Source: Salicibibacter cibarius (GTDB lineage Bacteria; Bacillota; Bacilli; Bacillales; Marinococcaceae). From it: DNA of 64,000 nt. Of this stretch, positions 8,312 to 18,222 are shown in pieces. The first letter of the stretch is position 1; each line of letters starts with the position of its first letter. The stretch is taken from NCBI RefSeq assembly GCF_016495725.1, contig NZ_CP054705.1, forward strand, positions 1,302,001 to 1,366,000, in the 5' to 3' direction. The position numbers and the translations under genes were made by a program. Under the pieces are notes generated by a model that had not been told where the DNA came from, searched no databases, and saw only the letters and a program-made list of their open reading frames with translations.

Positions 8312-9022
8312 ATGACACTTTTATATGAAGGAAAAGCAAAGCAACTGTTTACGACTGACGACGACAACGTTCTGCGGCTTATGTATAAAAATGACGCGAC
8401 GGCGTTTAACGGCGAGAAGCATGATGTTCTGGATGGGAAAGGGCAGCTGAACAACGCGATTTCCGCGCTGTTTTTTGATGTGCTGGAGACAGAAGGCGTG
8501 CGGACGCATTTTATAAAAAAAATCAGCGACACAGAGCAACTCGTGCGTCCGACGGAAATCATTCCGCTTGAGGTTGTTGTGCGCAACATTACCGCTGGCA
8601 GTTTGGCACGGCGGCTCGGGTGGGAGGAAGGCAAAACGCTTTCCGAACCGATTGTGGAATGGTACTACAAAGACGATGCTCTCGGAGACCCGCTCGTGAA
8701 CGATGACCATATTGCCGCTTTGGGCATAGCCAAGGAAGAGGAACTGGAAGAAATGCGCAAGCGGGCGTTGCATGTCAACAACATTTTGCTTGAGCTTTGC
8801 CGGAAGGCGAATCTTTTGCTCGTTGATTTTAAATTGGAATTTGGTTTGCAAGAAGACGGCACGTTACTGCTTGCCGATGAAGTTTCGCCGGATACGTGCC
8901 GGTTCTGGGATGCGCAAACGAAAGAGAAGATGGATAAAGATCTTTATCGCTATGGTCTCGGTTCACTGCAAGCCGGTTATGAAAACATTCTCTCCCGTAT
9001 AGGAGGCGTCGTTCATGATTAA
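8312..9022 (+). CDS. purC: SAICAR synthetase PurC
   Basis: A 236-residue enzyme joining CAIR and aspartate with ATP to give SAICAR. LLYEGKAKQLF at the N terminus and LVDFKLEFG near residue 170 are the family motifs (nucleotide and Mg sites); the conserved DEVSPDTCRFWD segment follows. ATG 8312 is preceded by AAAGGATG. The stop overlaps the start of purS by eight bases, so translation is probably coupled. Confidence 0.96.
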   Translation: MTLLYEGKAKQLFTTDDDNVLRLMYKNDATAFNGEKHDVLDGKGQLNNAISALFFDVLETEGVRTHFIKKISDTEQLVRPTEIIPLEVVVRNITAGSLARRLGWEEGKTLSEPIVEWYYKDDALGDPLVNDDHIAALGIAKEEELEEMRKRALHVNNILLELCRKANLLLVDFKLEFGLQEDGTLLLADEVSPDTCRFWDAQTKEKMDKDLYRYGLGSLQAGYENILSRIGGVVHD

Positions 9023-9266
9023 CGTTCATGTGTACATTACATTAAAAGAAGGTGTGCTCGACCCGCAAGGGCAAGCCGTGCAGCGTTCATTGGCCGCGCT
9101 TGGCTATGAAGAGGTCGACACGGTGAATGTCGGTAAATGGTTAAAATTAGAAATTGTGGATGGCCCGGATGTGGAAACGCGTGTTGAACAGATGTGTGAA
9201 CAGTTGCTAGCCAATCCGGTGATTGAAAACTATACGTATACGCTCGAACGGGAGGAAAAGGTATGA
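9015..9266 (+). CDS. purS: FGAM synthase small subunit PurS
   Basis: An 83-residue subunit that bridges PurQ and PurL in the three-part phosphoribosylformylglycinamidine synthase of Gram-positive bacteria. It has the short alpha-beta fold with [16 protein letters not shown] and a [19 protein letters not shown] helix. ATG 9015 follows AGGAGG inside the purC 3' end; the gene overlaps purQ by four bases. Confidence 0.94.
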   Translation: MINVHVYITLKEGVLDPQGQAVQRSLAALGYEEVDTVNVGKWLKLEIVDGPDVETRVEQMCEQLLANPVIENYTYTLEREEKV

Positions 9267-9949
9267 AAGCAGCGGTCATTGTTTTTCCCGGATCGAACTG
9301 TGATAGGGATATGTATCATGCGCTGACGGATTTTACCGACGCGGAAACCGTTGATCTTGTCCCCCATACTTCAGAGACTGTTGAAGCCTATGATGCTATT
9401 TTCCTGCCGGGCGGATTTTCTTATGGGGATTATTTGCGCTCCGGGGCGATTGCCCGTTTTGCGCCGGTGATGCAAAGTGTAATCGCCGAAGCTGAAAAAG
9501 GAAAGCCGATTCTTGGCGTCTGCAATGGCTTTCAAATTTTATTGGAAGCGGATTTGCTGCCCGGAGCCATGAAAAGAAATAAGCATTTGAAGTACATGTG
9601 CCGAACGGTTGATGTGAACGTTGAAAATGCCGATACCTGTTTTACACGCGCGTATGAGCAAGGCGAACGTTTGCGGATGCCCATTGCCCATGGCGAAGGA
9701 AACTATGAATGTGATGAAGCGACCTATGAAGCATTGAAAGCGAACAACCGTATTGCGTTCACCTATGCATCCGATGTGAACGGGTCGATCGGGAACATCG
9801 CGGGGATTACAAATGAGGCAGGCAATGTGCTCGGAATGATGCCCCATCCGGAGCGTGCGATGGAGAAGCTCCTTGGAAGTGAGGATGGACGCCGCTTGTT
9901 TACGAGCGTGTATCGCCATTGGAGGGACGCACATGCCGTTACGACTTGA
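9263..9949 (+). CDS. purQ: FGAM synthase glutaminase subunit PurQ
   Basis: A 228-residue class I glutamine amidotransferase that supplies ammonia to PurL. The nucleophile Cys is in [11 protein letters not shown], the catalytic His and Glu in MMPHPERA, and the N-terminal [12 protein letters not shown] is typical of PurQ. The start overlaps purS in ATGA. The end overlaps the purL start by 17 bases (purL ATG at 9933). Confidence 0.96.
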   Translation: MKAAVIVFPGSNCDRDMYHALTDFTDAETVDLVPHTSETVEAYDAIFLPGGFSYGDYLRSGAIARFAPVMQSVIAEAEKGKPILGVCNGFQILLEADLLPGAMKRNKHLKYMCRTVDVNVENADTCFTRAYEQGERLRMPIAHGEGNYECDEATYEALKANNRIAFTYASDVNGSIGNIAGITNEAGNVLGMMPHPERAMEKLLGSEDGRRLFTSVYRHWRDAHAVTT

Positions 9950-12161
9950 ACCAACAGCTGAAGATATACACGCCAAGCGTTTATACGCGGACATGGGGGT
10001 GAAAGACCACGAATATGACCGAATTGTTTCCCTCTTGGGCAGAAAACCAAACTTTACGGAAATCGGGATGTTTTCGGTGTTGTGGTCGGAACATTGCAGC
10101 TATAAACATTCTAAGCCTTTGCTGAAACAATTCCCGTCCTCCGGTTCCCATGTGCTCGAAGGCCCTGGCGAAGGAGCCGGTGTTGTGGACATTGGCGACG
10201 GGCAAGCGGTGGTTTTTAAAGTGGAAAGCCATAACCATCCATCGGCGGTTGAACCGTACCAAGGGGCTGCAACCGGTGTTGGCGGGATCTTGCGCGATGT
10301 CTTTTCCATGGGCGCGCGCCCGGTGGCTTTGTTGAATTCATTGCGCTTTGGTCCGCTTACAACACCGCGTACGCGCTATTTGTTCGAGGAAGTGGTAGCC
10401 GGCATTTCCGGGTATGGCAATTGTGTCGGTGTGCCTACGGTCGGAGGCGAAATACAGTTCGATGAGACGTATGACGGCAATCCTCTTGTCAATGCCATGT
10501 GCGTCGGATTGATCGATCAGAATCATTTACAAAAAGGGATTGCTGCCGGTGCCGGCAATACCGTCATGTATGTGGGCGCTTCTACCGGACGCGATGGCAT
10601 TCACGGTGCCACGTTCGCTTCCGAAGAATTGAGTGAAGCATCTGCGGATAAACGACCTTCCGTGCAAGTGGGTGATCCGTTTACGGAAAAACGGGTGATG
10701 GAAGCGTGTTTGGAAATTACCCAATCGGACGCCCTCGTCGGCATTCAGGATATGGGCGCTGCCGGACTTACATCCTCAGCGGCGGAAATGGCGAGTAAAG
10801 CCGGTACGGGGGTCGATATGAACTTGGATCTCGTCCCTCAACGGGAGACGGGCATGACTCCGTACGAAATGATGCTTTCCGAATCGCAAGAGCGTATGCT
10901 TATCGTTGCGGAAAAAGGACGGGAAGCTGAAATAGAATCCATTTGTAAAAAATGGGATCTTGAAGTTGCAGCGATCGGCACCGTGAAAGAAGAAATGCAA
11001 CTCACGTTAACGTTTCAAGGAGAGACGGTGGCTGACGTTCCGGTCACAGCTCTTACGGATGAAGCGCCTGTTTACGACGATATGCCGTCGACAGAACCGA
11101 AAGCCTTTCGGGAACATCAACAGTCACCTGTTTGGCAACCGCCGGTCACTGATCATAACGAGACATTGATCCAATTGCTTTCGCAACCGACGATCGCGAG
11201 CAAAGAATGGGTGTATGACCAGTACGACCATATGGTACAAACGAACACGGCCGTCATGCCTGGTTCGGACGCAGCCGTATTGCGGGTACGCGGGACGGAG
11301 AAGGCGCTTGCTATGTCTATGGACGGCAATAGCCGCTACATTGCCCTCGACCCTTACACAGGCGGGAAAATTGCCGTCGCCGAAGCCGCGCGCAACATTA
11401 TTTGTTCCGGGGCGCAACCGCTCGCGCTTACCGATTGCCTCAACTACGGAAGCCCGGAACAACCGAATATATATTGGCAATTGGAGCAGTCAACCGCCGG
11501 TATGAGTGAAGCGTGCACCACATTTGGCACCCCGGTCGTGAGCGGGAACGTTTCGCTCTACAATGAAACGAACGGAGAAGCCATTTATCCAACGCCGGTC
11601 GTTGGGATGGTCGGACTTGTAGAAAACCTCAATCATATAACGACGCAGCATTTTAAAGCGGCCGGCGATTATATTTATGTCATCGGCGATGCAGAGCCGG
11701 CATGGGGCGGAAGTGAACGCCAACACCTTGAAGATGGCCGATTCAGCGGTCAAGTGCCACGCTTGGATCTTGACCTGGAACTTAAGCGACAGCGCCAAGT
11801 GTTGGAAGCAATACGCGCCGGGTGGATCACCTCCGCTCATGACCTTGCCGAGGGCGGGCTGGCGGTTGCAATTGCTGAATGTGTGATGGAAACGGAATTG
11901 GGCGCGGAGCTGACGATGGCCGACGATGCCTCCGATCTTTTCGCCGAAACGCAATCGCGGTATGTCATCAGCGTTGCGCCGGAATATGCCGAGAAATTAG
12001 AACAGGCAATTCCCGCCGCCAAACGCTACGGCACCGTGACAAAAGAAAAAGCGCTGCGGATAAAGACGGAAGCAGCAGTTACGTTGATCGATCAACCGAC
12101 GGATCATTTGAATCACGTATGGAAGGGAGCGATTCCGTGTTTCCTGAAGTCAAAGGCATAA
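9933..12161 (+). CDS. purL: FGAM synthase large subunit PurL
   Basis: A 742-residue ATP-dependent synthase converting FGAR to FGAM with ammonia from PurQ. It contains two AIR-synthase-like halves: [18 protein letters not shown] and [11 protein letters not shown] in the first, and [18 protein letters not shown] plus [11 protein letters not shown] in the second. The frame is open upstream to 9855, but ATG 9933 has GGAGGG six bases before it and gives the normal family N terminus (MPLRLEPT) and length, so it is chosen. The 3' end overlaps purF by 25 bases. Confidence 0.96.
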   Translation: MPLRLEPTAEDIHAKRLYADMGVKDHEYDRIVSLLGRKPNFTEIGMFSVLWSEHCSYKHSKPLLKQFPSSGSHVLEGPGEGAGVVDIGDGQAVVFKVESHNHPSAVEPYQGAATGVGGILRDVFSMGARPVALLNSLRFGPLTTPRTRYLFEEVVAGISGYGNCVGVPTVGGEIQFDETYDGNPLVNAMCVGLIDQNHLQKGIAAGAGNTVMYVGASTGRDGIHGATFASEELSEASADKRPSVQVGDPFTEKRVMEACLEITQSDALVGIQDMGAAGLTSSAAEMASKAGTGVDMNLDLVPQRETGMTPYEMMLSESQERMLIVAEKGREAEIESICKKWDLEVAAIGTVKEEMQLTLTFQGETVADVPVTALTDEAPVYDDMPSTEPKAFREHQQSPVWQPPVTDHNETLIQLLSQPTIASKEWVYDQYDHMVQTNTAVMPGSDAAVLRVRGTEKALAMSMDGNSRYIALDPYTGGKIAVAEAARNIICSGAQPLALTDCLNYGSPEQPNIYWQLEQSTAGMSEACTTFGTPVVSGNVSLYNETNGEAIYPTPVVGMVGLVENLNHITTQHFKAAGDYIYVIGDAEPAWGGSERQHLEDGRFSGQVPRLDLDLELKRQRQVLEAIRAGWITSAHDLAEGGLAVAIAECVMETELGAELTMADDASDLFAETQSRYVISVAPEYAEKLEQAIPAAKRYGTVTKEKALRIKTEAAVTLIDQPTDHLNHVWKGAIPCFLKSKA

Positions 12162-13555
12162 ATGAAGAATGCGGATTATTTGCGATTTGGGGACATTCGG
12201 AAGCGGCGCAACTGACGTATTACGGCCTGCACAGTTTGCAGCATCGCGGGCAGGAAGGGGCCGGCATTGTTACGAGTGACGGAGAGGAACTTCACGTTCA
12301 TAAAAACACGGGCCTATTGACCGAAGCCTTTCAAGCAGGTGATTTGGATCGTTTGCCGGGTCGCCAGGCACTGGGACACGTACGTTATGCGACTGCGGGC
12401 AATGGTGGTTACGAGAATGTTCAACCGCTTCATTTTAAATCCGAAGATGGAAGTCTCGCTATGGCCCATAACGGCAACCTCGTCAATTATCAAGAATTAA
12501 AAAGTGAGCTCGAGCGGAGCGGAAGCATTTTTCAAACGACGACCGATACGGAAATTTTGGCTCACCTGATGAAGCGCCACCGTTCCGATGAACTCCGAAA
12601 CCAACTCAAAGGGGCGTTGCCACAGTTGATCGGCGCTTATTCGTTTGCCGTGATGACCGAAGAGGAGCTCATTGTTTCGCTTGATCCTCACGGGTTGCGT
12701 CCATTATCGCTCGGGCAGTTGGGAGACGCGTACGTGGTCGCGTCAGAGACTTGCGCGTTTGATCTTATTGGGGCCGAATATGTTCGTGATGTCGAACCGG
12801 GCGAAATGATCGTTTTTAACTGTGACGGTATGTTCTCCGAACGATTTACGGAGGCAAGAGAACGAGCCCTTTGCAGCATGGAATACGTGTATCTTGCCAG
12901 ACCCGATTCCAACCTTGAACAAATTAACGTGCATACAGCAAGAAAACAACTGGGCAAACAACTTGCCCGTGAAGCGGATGTCGATGCCGATGTAGTCACC
13001 GGTGTGCCGGACTCTTCGATATCAGCCGCGATCGGTTTCGCCGAGCAAACAAACATCCCTTATGAACTCGGCTTAATAAAAAATCGCTACGTCGGCCGCA
13101 CCTTTATTCAACCGTCGCAAGCGTTGCGGGAACAAGGCGTGAAAATGAAGCTTTCCGCCGTGCGCGGCGTTGTGGAAGGAAAACGGGTCGTGATGGTTGA
13201 TGATTCCATCGTGCGCGGGACGACGAGCCAACGAATCGTGAAGTTGTTGAAAGACGCAGGCGCAAAGGAAGTGCACGTTCGCATTAGCGCTCCGCCAATT
13301 ATACGTCCTTGTTTTTATGGCATAGATACGTCAACAACCGATGAATTAATTGCTGCTAACTACACGATAGAGGAAATGCGCGAGAAAATGGGCGCGGATT
13401 CCTTGCGCTTCCTATCGATCGACGGCTTGAAGACGGGCATTGGCCGAGATGCTTCGCAGCCCAATTGCGGCCAGTGCCTCGGTTGCTATACAGGTGAGTA
13501 TCCAACGGCGATCCCAAATGGAGAAAAAGAACTTGTCGGATTGGGAAAAAGATAG
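12137..13555 (+). CDS. purF: Amidophosphoribosyltransferase PurF
   Basis: First committed enzyme of the pathway: PRPP plus glutamine to phosphoribosylamine. The start is GTG 12137, seven bases after GGAAGGGAG inside the purL 3' end, giving 472 residues. This leaves an 11-residue propeptide ahead of Cys12 (INEECGLF), as in the B. subtilis enzyme, where processing exposes the catalytic Cys. [14 protein letters not shown] is the glutaminase signature, [14 protein letters not shown] the PRPP loop, and C-terminal cysteines in NCGQCLGC fit the [4Fe-4S] type. The open frame extends upstream within purL but is a shadow. Confidence 0.96.
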   Translation: MFPEVKGINEECGLFAIWGHSEAAQLTYYGLHSLQHRGQEGAGIVTSDGEELHVHKNTGLLTEAFQAGDLDRLPGRQALGHVRYATAGNGGYENVQPLHFKSEDGSLAMAHNGNLVNYQELKSELERSGSIFQTTTDTEILAHLMKRHRSDELRNQLKGALPQLIGAYSFAVMTEEELIVSLDPHGLRPLSLGQLGDAYVVASETCAFDLIGAEYVRDVEPGEMIVFNCDGMFSERFTEARERALCSMEYVYLARPDSNLEQINVHTARKQLGKQLAREADVDADVVTGVPDSSISAAIGFAEQTNIPYELGLIKNRYVGRTFIQPSQALREQGVKMKLSAVRGVVEGKRVVMVDDSIVRGTTSQRIVKLLKDAGAKEVHVRISAPPIIRPCFYGIDTSTTDELIAANYTIEEMREKMGADSLRFLSIDGLKTGIGRDASQPNCGQCLGCYTGEYPTAIPNGEKELVGLGKR

Positions 13556-13568
13556 GGGGGAAAACGAC

Positions 13569-14591
13569 GTGTGTGATGCATATAAAGAAGCAGGCGTAGA
13601 TGTGGAGGCCGGTTACGAAGCCGTCTCCCGCATGAAAAAACACGTGGACCGGACGAAGCGCCCCGGCGTTCTTGGTGCGCTTGGCGGTTTTGGCGGCACG
13701 TTTGACCTTTCCTCTCTCGATTATAAACAGCCGGTGCTCGTTTCCGGGACCGATGGCGTCGGAACGAAATTGCTGCTTGCCATTGCTGCCGATCAACACG
13801 ATACGATCGGCGAAGATGCTGTCGCCATGTGTGTCAATGACATCCTCGTTCAAGGTGCGGAACCGCTTTATTTTCTTGATTATATCGCTGCCGGCAAGAC
13901 CGACCCCGCGCGTATGGAATCAATCGTCAAGGGCATTAGCAATGGCTGCCAATTGGCAGGGTGCGCGTTGATCGGCGGGGAAACGGCGGAAATGCCGGGC
14001 ATGTATGGCGAAGAGGACTATGACGTGGCCGGCTTTGTCGTCGGAGCCGTTGAGAAGGAAGCGCTCATTACGGGGGATGAAGTGCGGGCGGGAGATCGCT
14101 TGCTCGGATTGCCATCTTCAGGGGTGCACAGCAACGGGTTTTCCCTCGTTCGGAAAATCATTAACGATCAAGGATTGGATTTGGAAAAAACATACGCGAC
14201 CATGGAGATGCCCCTCGGATCAACGTTATTGGCGCCGACGAGGATTTATGCGCGGGAAATACGAGAATTGCTTTCGGAAGTCCAGGTCAACGGAATGGCG
14301 CATATTACCGGCGGTGGTCTTTTGGAGAACGTTCCGAGAATGTTGCCGAATGGGCTTGGCGCGCACATTGTTCCCGCCTGTTGGGAAAAGGCGTCCATTT
14401 TTCCTTTTTTACAGCGGGAAGGGCAATTGAGTAATCGGGACATGTACGGGACCTTCAACATGGGCATTGGCTATGTCATCGCGGTCAGGCCGGAACGGGA
14501 ACAGGAAGCGCTTGAGGTTCTCGGCAATGCGTACGCGATCGGGACGGTCAATCGGACCGGAACATTGAGCCTTGAAGGGGTGTCGGTATGA
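13569..14591 (+). CDS. purM: AIR synthetase PurM
   Basis: A 340-residue ATP-dependent cyclase turning FGAM into AIR. The start is GTG 13569, eight bases after an AGGGGGG site that overlaps the purF stop, giving the expected N terminus [29 protein letters not shown] and [15 protein letters not shown]-type segments are present (here ending LYFLDY), as are [12 protein letters not shown] and [11 protein letters not shown]. The frame is open upstream in purF but lacks PurM sequence there. It overlaps purN by four bases. Confidence 0.95.
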   Translation: MCDAYKEAGVDVEAGYEAVSRMKKHVDRTKRPGVLGALGGFGGTFDLSSLDYKQPVLVSGTDGVGTKLLLAIAADQHDTIGEDAVAMCVNDILVQGAEPLYFLDYIAAGKTDPARMESIVKGISNGCQLAGCALIGGETAEMPGMYGEEDYDVAGFVVGAVEKEALITGDEVRAGDRLLGLPSSGVHSNGFSLVRKIINDQGLDLEKTYATMEMPLGSTLLAPTRIYAREIRELLSEVQVNGMAHITGGGLLENVPRMLPNGLGAHIVPACWEKASIFPFLQREGQLSNRDMYGTFNMGIGYVIAVRPEREQEALEVLGNAYAIGTVNRTGTLSLEGVSV

Positions 14592-15157
14592 GGATCGCCC
14601 TATTTGCCTCGGGGACGGGAAGCAACGTGGAATCCATTCTGGAAGCGATCCGGGAAGGGAAAATCGATGTAGTCCCTGCGTTCGTGTTTAGCGACCGTCC
14701 GGACGCGTCCGTGTTGGAAAAAGCGAAGCGTTATGAAGTGCCTGCACATACGTTTCAGCCCCGGGATTTTGAAAGCAAGCAGCAATACGAAGAATCATTG
14801 CTGCAACTTCTGGAAAATTACGGTGTGCAATGGGTTATTTTAGCCGGCTACATGCGCTTGTTGGGAGCAACGATCGTCGAGCCTTACGCCCATCAAATCG
14901 TGAATATTCACCCGTCCCTGTTGCCGGCGTATCCGGGACTCGATGCGGTCGGACAAGCATTGGATGCCGGCGCGGATGAAACAGGCGTAACAATTCATTA
15001 CGTAGATGCCGGCATGGACACGGGCACGGTCATCCGGCAGAAAGCCGTGCCAATCACAGCGGATGATACGAAAGATTCATTGGGAGAAAAAATCCAACAG
15101 GTCGAACATCAATTATATCCGGAAACGCTGCAACAATTGTTCAGGAAGGGGTATTAA
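14588..15157 (+). CDS. purN: GAR formyltransferase PurN
   Basis: A 189-residue folate-dependent enzyme formylating GAR to FGAR with 10-formyl-tetrahydrofolate. [12 protein letters not shown] is the phosphate loop; AGYMRLLG, then [12 protein letters not shown] with catalytic Asn and His, and an Asp in VDAGMDTG complete the active site. The start overlaps purM in ATGA. No purT-type alternative is in the window. Confidence 0.95.
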   Translation: MRIALFASGTGSNVESILEAIREGKIDVVPAFVFSDRPDASVLEKAKRYEVPAHTFQPRDFESKQQYEESLLQLLENYGVQWVILAGYMRLLGATIVEPYAHQIVNIHPSLLPAYPGLDAVGQALDAGADETGVTIHYVDAGMDTGTVIRQKAVPITADDTKDSLGEKIQQVEHQLYPETLQQLFRKGY

Positions 15158-15159
15158 GC

Positions 15160-16689
15160 GTGAAACGACGGGCTTTAATAAGCGTCAGTGATAAAAGTGG
15201 AATATCCGACTTTGCAAAAGCATTGCAAGATGCGGATTTTGAGATTATTTCGACGGGAGGGACACAACGCGCACTGGAAGAGGCAGGCGTGCCGGTCACC
15301 GGAATTTCCGAAGTGACGAACTTCCCGGAAATTTTAGACGGACGGGTGAAGACGTTGCATCCGGCGATTCATGGGGGCCTGCTGGCAGACCGGGAAAAGG
15401 AAGCACATTGGGAAGCATTGCAAGCACAAGCGATTGATCCGATTGATCTCGTCGTCGTGAATCTTTATCCCTTTAAAGAAACGATCAGTAAAAAAGGCGT
15501 GGAAGACGCGGATGCGATTGAAAATATTGATATCGGCGGTCCGGCCATGTTGCGGGCGGCCGCAAAAAACCATGCACACGTAGCGGTCGTGACGGATCCT
15601 GGCGACTACAAACGGGTGTTGGAAGAAGCCCGTGGCAGCGGCATCCGTTTTGATACCCGCAGGCATTTGGCGGCGAAAGCCTTCCGGCATACCGCGGCCT
15701 ATGATGCATTAGTCGCTGATTATATGACGGAAGAAGCGTTTCCGGAAACGATGACGCTCACGTACGAGAAAAAACAAGCGTTGCGTTACGGGGAAAATCC
15801 CCATCAAGGCGCTTCGTTTTATGAGCATCCGTTGCCGGCGGTTTCATCGATGGCAGCTGCCGAGCAGTTGCATGGAAAAGAACTTTCTTACAACAATATC
15901 AATGATGTGAATGCCGCGTTCGCCCTTATTTCCGAATTTAGCGACACGAAGGCAGCAGTCGCTGTCAAGCATACGAACCCGTGCGGGGTAGGCATTGCCG
16001 ATAAGCTGCCGGCCGCTTTTGAAGAGGCTTATGCCGCCGACCCTGTTTCCATTTTCGGCGGGATTGTCGCGGTCAATGACACGGTGGATGCCGATACAGC
16101 AGAGCAGTTGGCGAACATATTTCTGGAAGTCGTGATTGCGCCGGATTTTAGCGATGAGGCGCTTGCAATCTTGCAAAAAAAGAAAAACATTCGCTTGTTG
16201 AAAGTTGACATGGACGGAGACCGGAAGGGCTCCTACGCACTGACGTCGGTGAGTGGCGGGATGCTCGTGCAAGATGCAGATGTGAAAGGGCTTGTGGATG
16301 CAGATGTAAACGTGGCGACGAAACGAGAACCTACATCCGCAGAATGGCGCAGCCTGGGTTTTGCGTGGCGTGTTGTTAAACACGTGAAATCAAATGCCAT
16401 TGTGTTAACGAAAGGCAATCGGACGGTCGGTGTGGGAGCAGGACAGATGAATCGGGTAGGCGCCGCTGAAATTGCGATTGCGCAAGCCGGATCCGAAGCG
16501 CAAGGAAGCGCGCTTGCTTCCGATGCATTTTTTCCCATGAAAGATACGGTGGAAGCCGCGGTGAAAGCAGGCGTAACGGCGGTTATTCAACCCGGCGGCT
16601 CCAAACGGGATCAAGAATCGATCGATGTCGCCGATGAAGCCGGGATCACGATGGTGTTTACGGGGATGCGGCACTTCAGACACGCTTGA
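15160..16689 (+). CDS. purH: Bifunctional AICAR transformylase / IMP cyclohydrolase PurH
   Basis: A 509-residue bifunctional enzyme for the last two steps to IMP. The N-terminal domain (about 1-190) is the MGS-like cyclohydrolase, with SVSDKSGISDFA, IISTGGTQRAL and GRVKTLHPAIHGG. The rest is the transformylase with RYGENPHQ and the catalytic Lys-His pair in AVKHTNPCGVG. Start GTG 15160 follows GGAAGGGG, two bases after the purN stop. Confidence 0.96.
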   Translation: MKRRALISVSDKSGISDFAKALQDADFEIISTGGTQRALEEAGVPVTGISEVTNFPEILDGRVKTLHPAIHGGLLADREKEAHWEALQAQAIDPIDLVVVNLYPFKETISKKGVEDADAIENIDIGGPAMLRAAAKNHAHVAVVTDPGDYKRVLEEARGSGIRFDTRRHLAAKAFRHTAAYDALVADYMTEEAFPETMTLTYEKKQALRYGENPHQGASFYEHPLPAVSSMAAAEQLHGKELSYNNINDVNAAFALISEFSDTKAAVAVKHTNPCGVGIADKLPAAFEEAYAADPVSIFGGIVAVNDTVDADTAEQLANIFLEVVIAPDFSDEALAILQKKKNIRLLKVDMDGDRKGSYALTSVSGGMLVQDADVKGLVDADVNVATKREPTSAEWRSLGFAWRVVKHVKSNAIVLTKGNRTVGVGAGQMNRVGAAEIAIAQAGSEAQGSALASDAFFPMKDTVEAAVKAGVTAVIQPGGSKRDQESIDVADEAGITMVFTGMRHFRHA

Positions 16690-16702
16690 GGGGGACGAAA
16701 AG

Positions 16703-17965
16703 ATGAACGTTTTAGTCGTTGGCAGCGGTGGCCGCGAGCATGTGCTTGCTTGGAAATTGAGCGCCAGTCCAAATGTGGATCGCGTTTATGCAGCGCCTGG
16801 AAATCCCGGGATGGATCATGTGGCTGAGCGGCTGCCCATAGATGCCACAGATGGAGAAGCCTTGGCGGAAGCTGCGAAAAAACACGAGGTGAAACTAACC
16901 GTCATCGGCCCGGAAGCAGCGTTGCTTGCAGGCGTTGCCGATGTTTTCGAACGGGAAGGATTAAACGTATTCGGACCAAAAAAAGATGCCGCCCGCATCG
17001 AAGGGAGCAAATCCTTCGCAAAAGATATAATGAAAAGGTACGGCATCCCTACGGCAGGATATGCGGTATTTGACAATTATGAAGAGGCATGTGCCCATGT
17101 GAAAGACAAAGGGGCGCCGATCGTTGTCAAAGCGGATGGCTTGGCTGCCGGAAAAGGGGTGACGGTCGCCATGACGATGCAGGAAGCATATGCTGCGTTG
17201 GCAGATGTTTTATCGGACGATGCTTTCGGGTCCGGTGCAAAAGTTGTGCTCGAGGAATATTTGCAGGGCGAAGAGATTTCTTTGATGGCGCTCGTAAACG
17301 GAGATACGGTCGTACCGCTTGCGGAATCCCAGGATCACAAACGTGTTTATGATAATGACCGGGGACCGAATACCGGTGGGATGGGCGCTTATTCCCCTGT
17401 TTCTCACATCGGAGCGGACATGGTTGCAGAGGCCGTTGATTCGATTCTTCAGCCGGCGGCAGCGGCGATGGTGACGGAAGGCTCTCCGTTTACAGGCGTA
17501 TTGTATGCCGGATTAATGGTAACCGAAGATGGGCCGAAAGTGATTGAATTTAACGCCCGTTTCGGCGATCCGGAAGCGCAAGTGATCTTGCCGCGTCTCG
17601 ATAATGACCTGGCCGAAGTACTTCTGGACGTGCTCGACGGCCGCGTGCCCAATCTTTCATGGAAACCGCAAGTGTTGGTCGGGGTAGTAGGGGCAGCAGG
17701 GGGTTATCCCGGACCTTACCAAAAAGGATTGGAAGTGCCGAGCAACCTCTCGTTTGACCCGGAAGATAGCCTGATGTTTTACGCCGGGGTTGACGGAAAA
17801 GCACAAGAGATGCGAAGCAGCGGTGGCCGGGTATTTTTACTGGCCTCATACGGAGACACGGTCGAGAAAGCACAGAAGCGAGCGTATAACCAGATGAAGA
17901 AGTTGAATCTTGAAGGCTATCATTACCGTGAAGATATTGGCAATCGTGGGATTGAAAAAGACTAA
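16703..17965 (+). CDS. purD: GAR synthetase PurD (ATP-grasp)
   Basis: A 420-residue ATP-grasp ligase joining phosphoribosylamine and glycine to GAR. VLVVGSGGREHVLAWKL at the N terminus, VVKADGLAAGKGV as ATP-grasp loop, and DRGPNTGGMGAYSPV plus EFNARFGDPEAQ as family signatures are all present. ATG 16703 lies eight bases after GAGGGGG; the open frame reaches back into purH but without family sequence. Last gene of the operon, followed by a hairpin at 18001. Confidence 0.96.
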   Translation: MNVLVVGSGGREHVLAWKLSASPNVDRVYAAPGNPGMDHVAERLPIDATDGEALAEAAKKHEVKLTVIGPEAALLAGVADVFEREGLNVFGPKKDAARIEGSKSFAKDIMKRYGIPTAGYAVFDNYEEACAHVKDKGAPIVVKADGLAAGKGVTVAMTMQEAYAALADVLSDDAFGSGAKVVLEEYLQGEEISLMALVNGDTVVPLAESQDHKRVYDNDRGPNTGGMGAYSPVSHIGADMVAEAVDSILQPAAAAMVTEGSPFTGVLYAGLMVTEDGPKVIEFNARFGDPEAQVILPRLDNDLAEVLLDVLDGRVPNLSWKPQVLVGVVGAAGGYPGPYQKGLEVPSNLSFDPEDSLMFYAGVDGKAQEMRSSGGRVFLLASYGDTVEKAQKRAYNQMKKLNLEGYHYREDIGNRGIEKD

Positions 17966-18000
17966 TGTACTTTAGTAATAACAAAATAGCAAATTTAGAG

Positions 18001-18032
18001 ACCGCATTTTCTATGGAGAATGCGGTTATTTG
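18001..18032 (+). terminator. Terminator of the pur operon
   Basis: ACCGCATTTTCT pairs with AGAATGCGGT around ATGG, followed by TATTTGT, 36 bases after the purD stop. Confidence 0.7.
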
Positions 18033-18080
18033 TCCATTGGCGAAGGCTTTTCGCCATAAAACTTGGTGAAGTTTTACTAA

Positions 18081-18180
18081 CCACGGAGGCTTCCGTGGAG
18101 ATGCGCAGGGCGGAGCCCCCGCGGGAAAAAGCGAACGTCGTTTTTCGAGGAGGCACGCTTTTTCCGGAGCGGTTGCCATG
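18081..18180. repeat. GC-rich palindromic intergenic element (REP-like), copy 1
   Basis: Between purD and vmlR lies a GC-rich stretch with nested inverted repeats: CCACGGA/TCCGTGG at the left, then GCGGAGCCCCCGCGGGAAAA and, further on, TTTTTCGAGGAGGCACGC. The layout 'CCGCGGGAAAA ... CGAGGAGGC ... CCGG/GCGG' recurs at about 35354-35452 and looks like a widespread palindromic intergenic element. No coding potential. Confidence 0.45.
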
Positions 18181-18222
18181 ATCAAAAGTCCATTTCGTTT
18201 TGGGAATAATTTTCTTCCAAAC

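Noticed and set aside
5457-17652. Many long antisense frames within the pur genes
   Set aside because: They lack ribosome binding sites and family features and arise from codon bias on the opposite strand.
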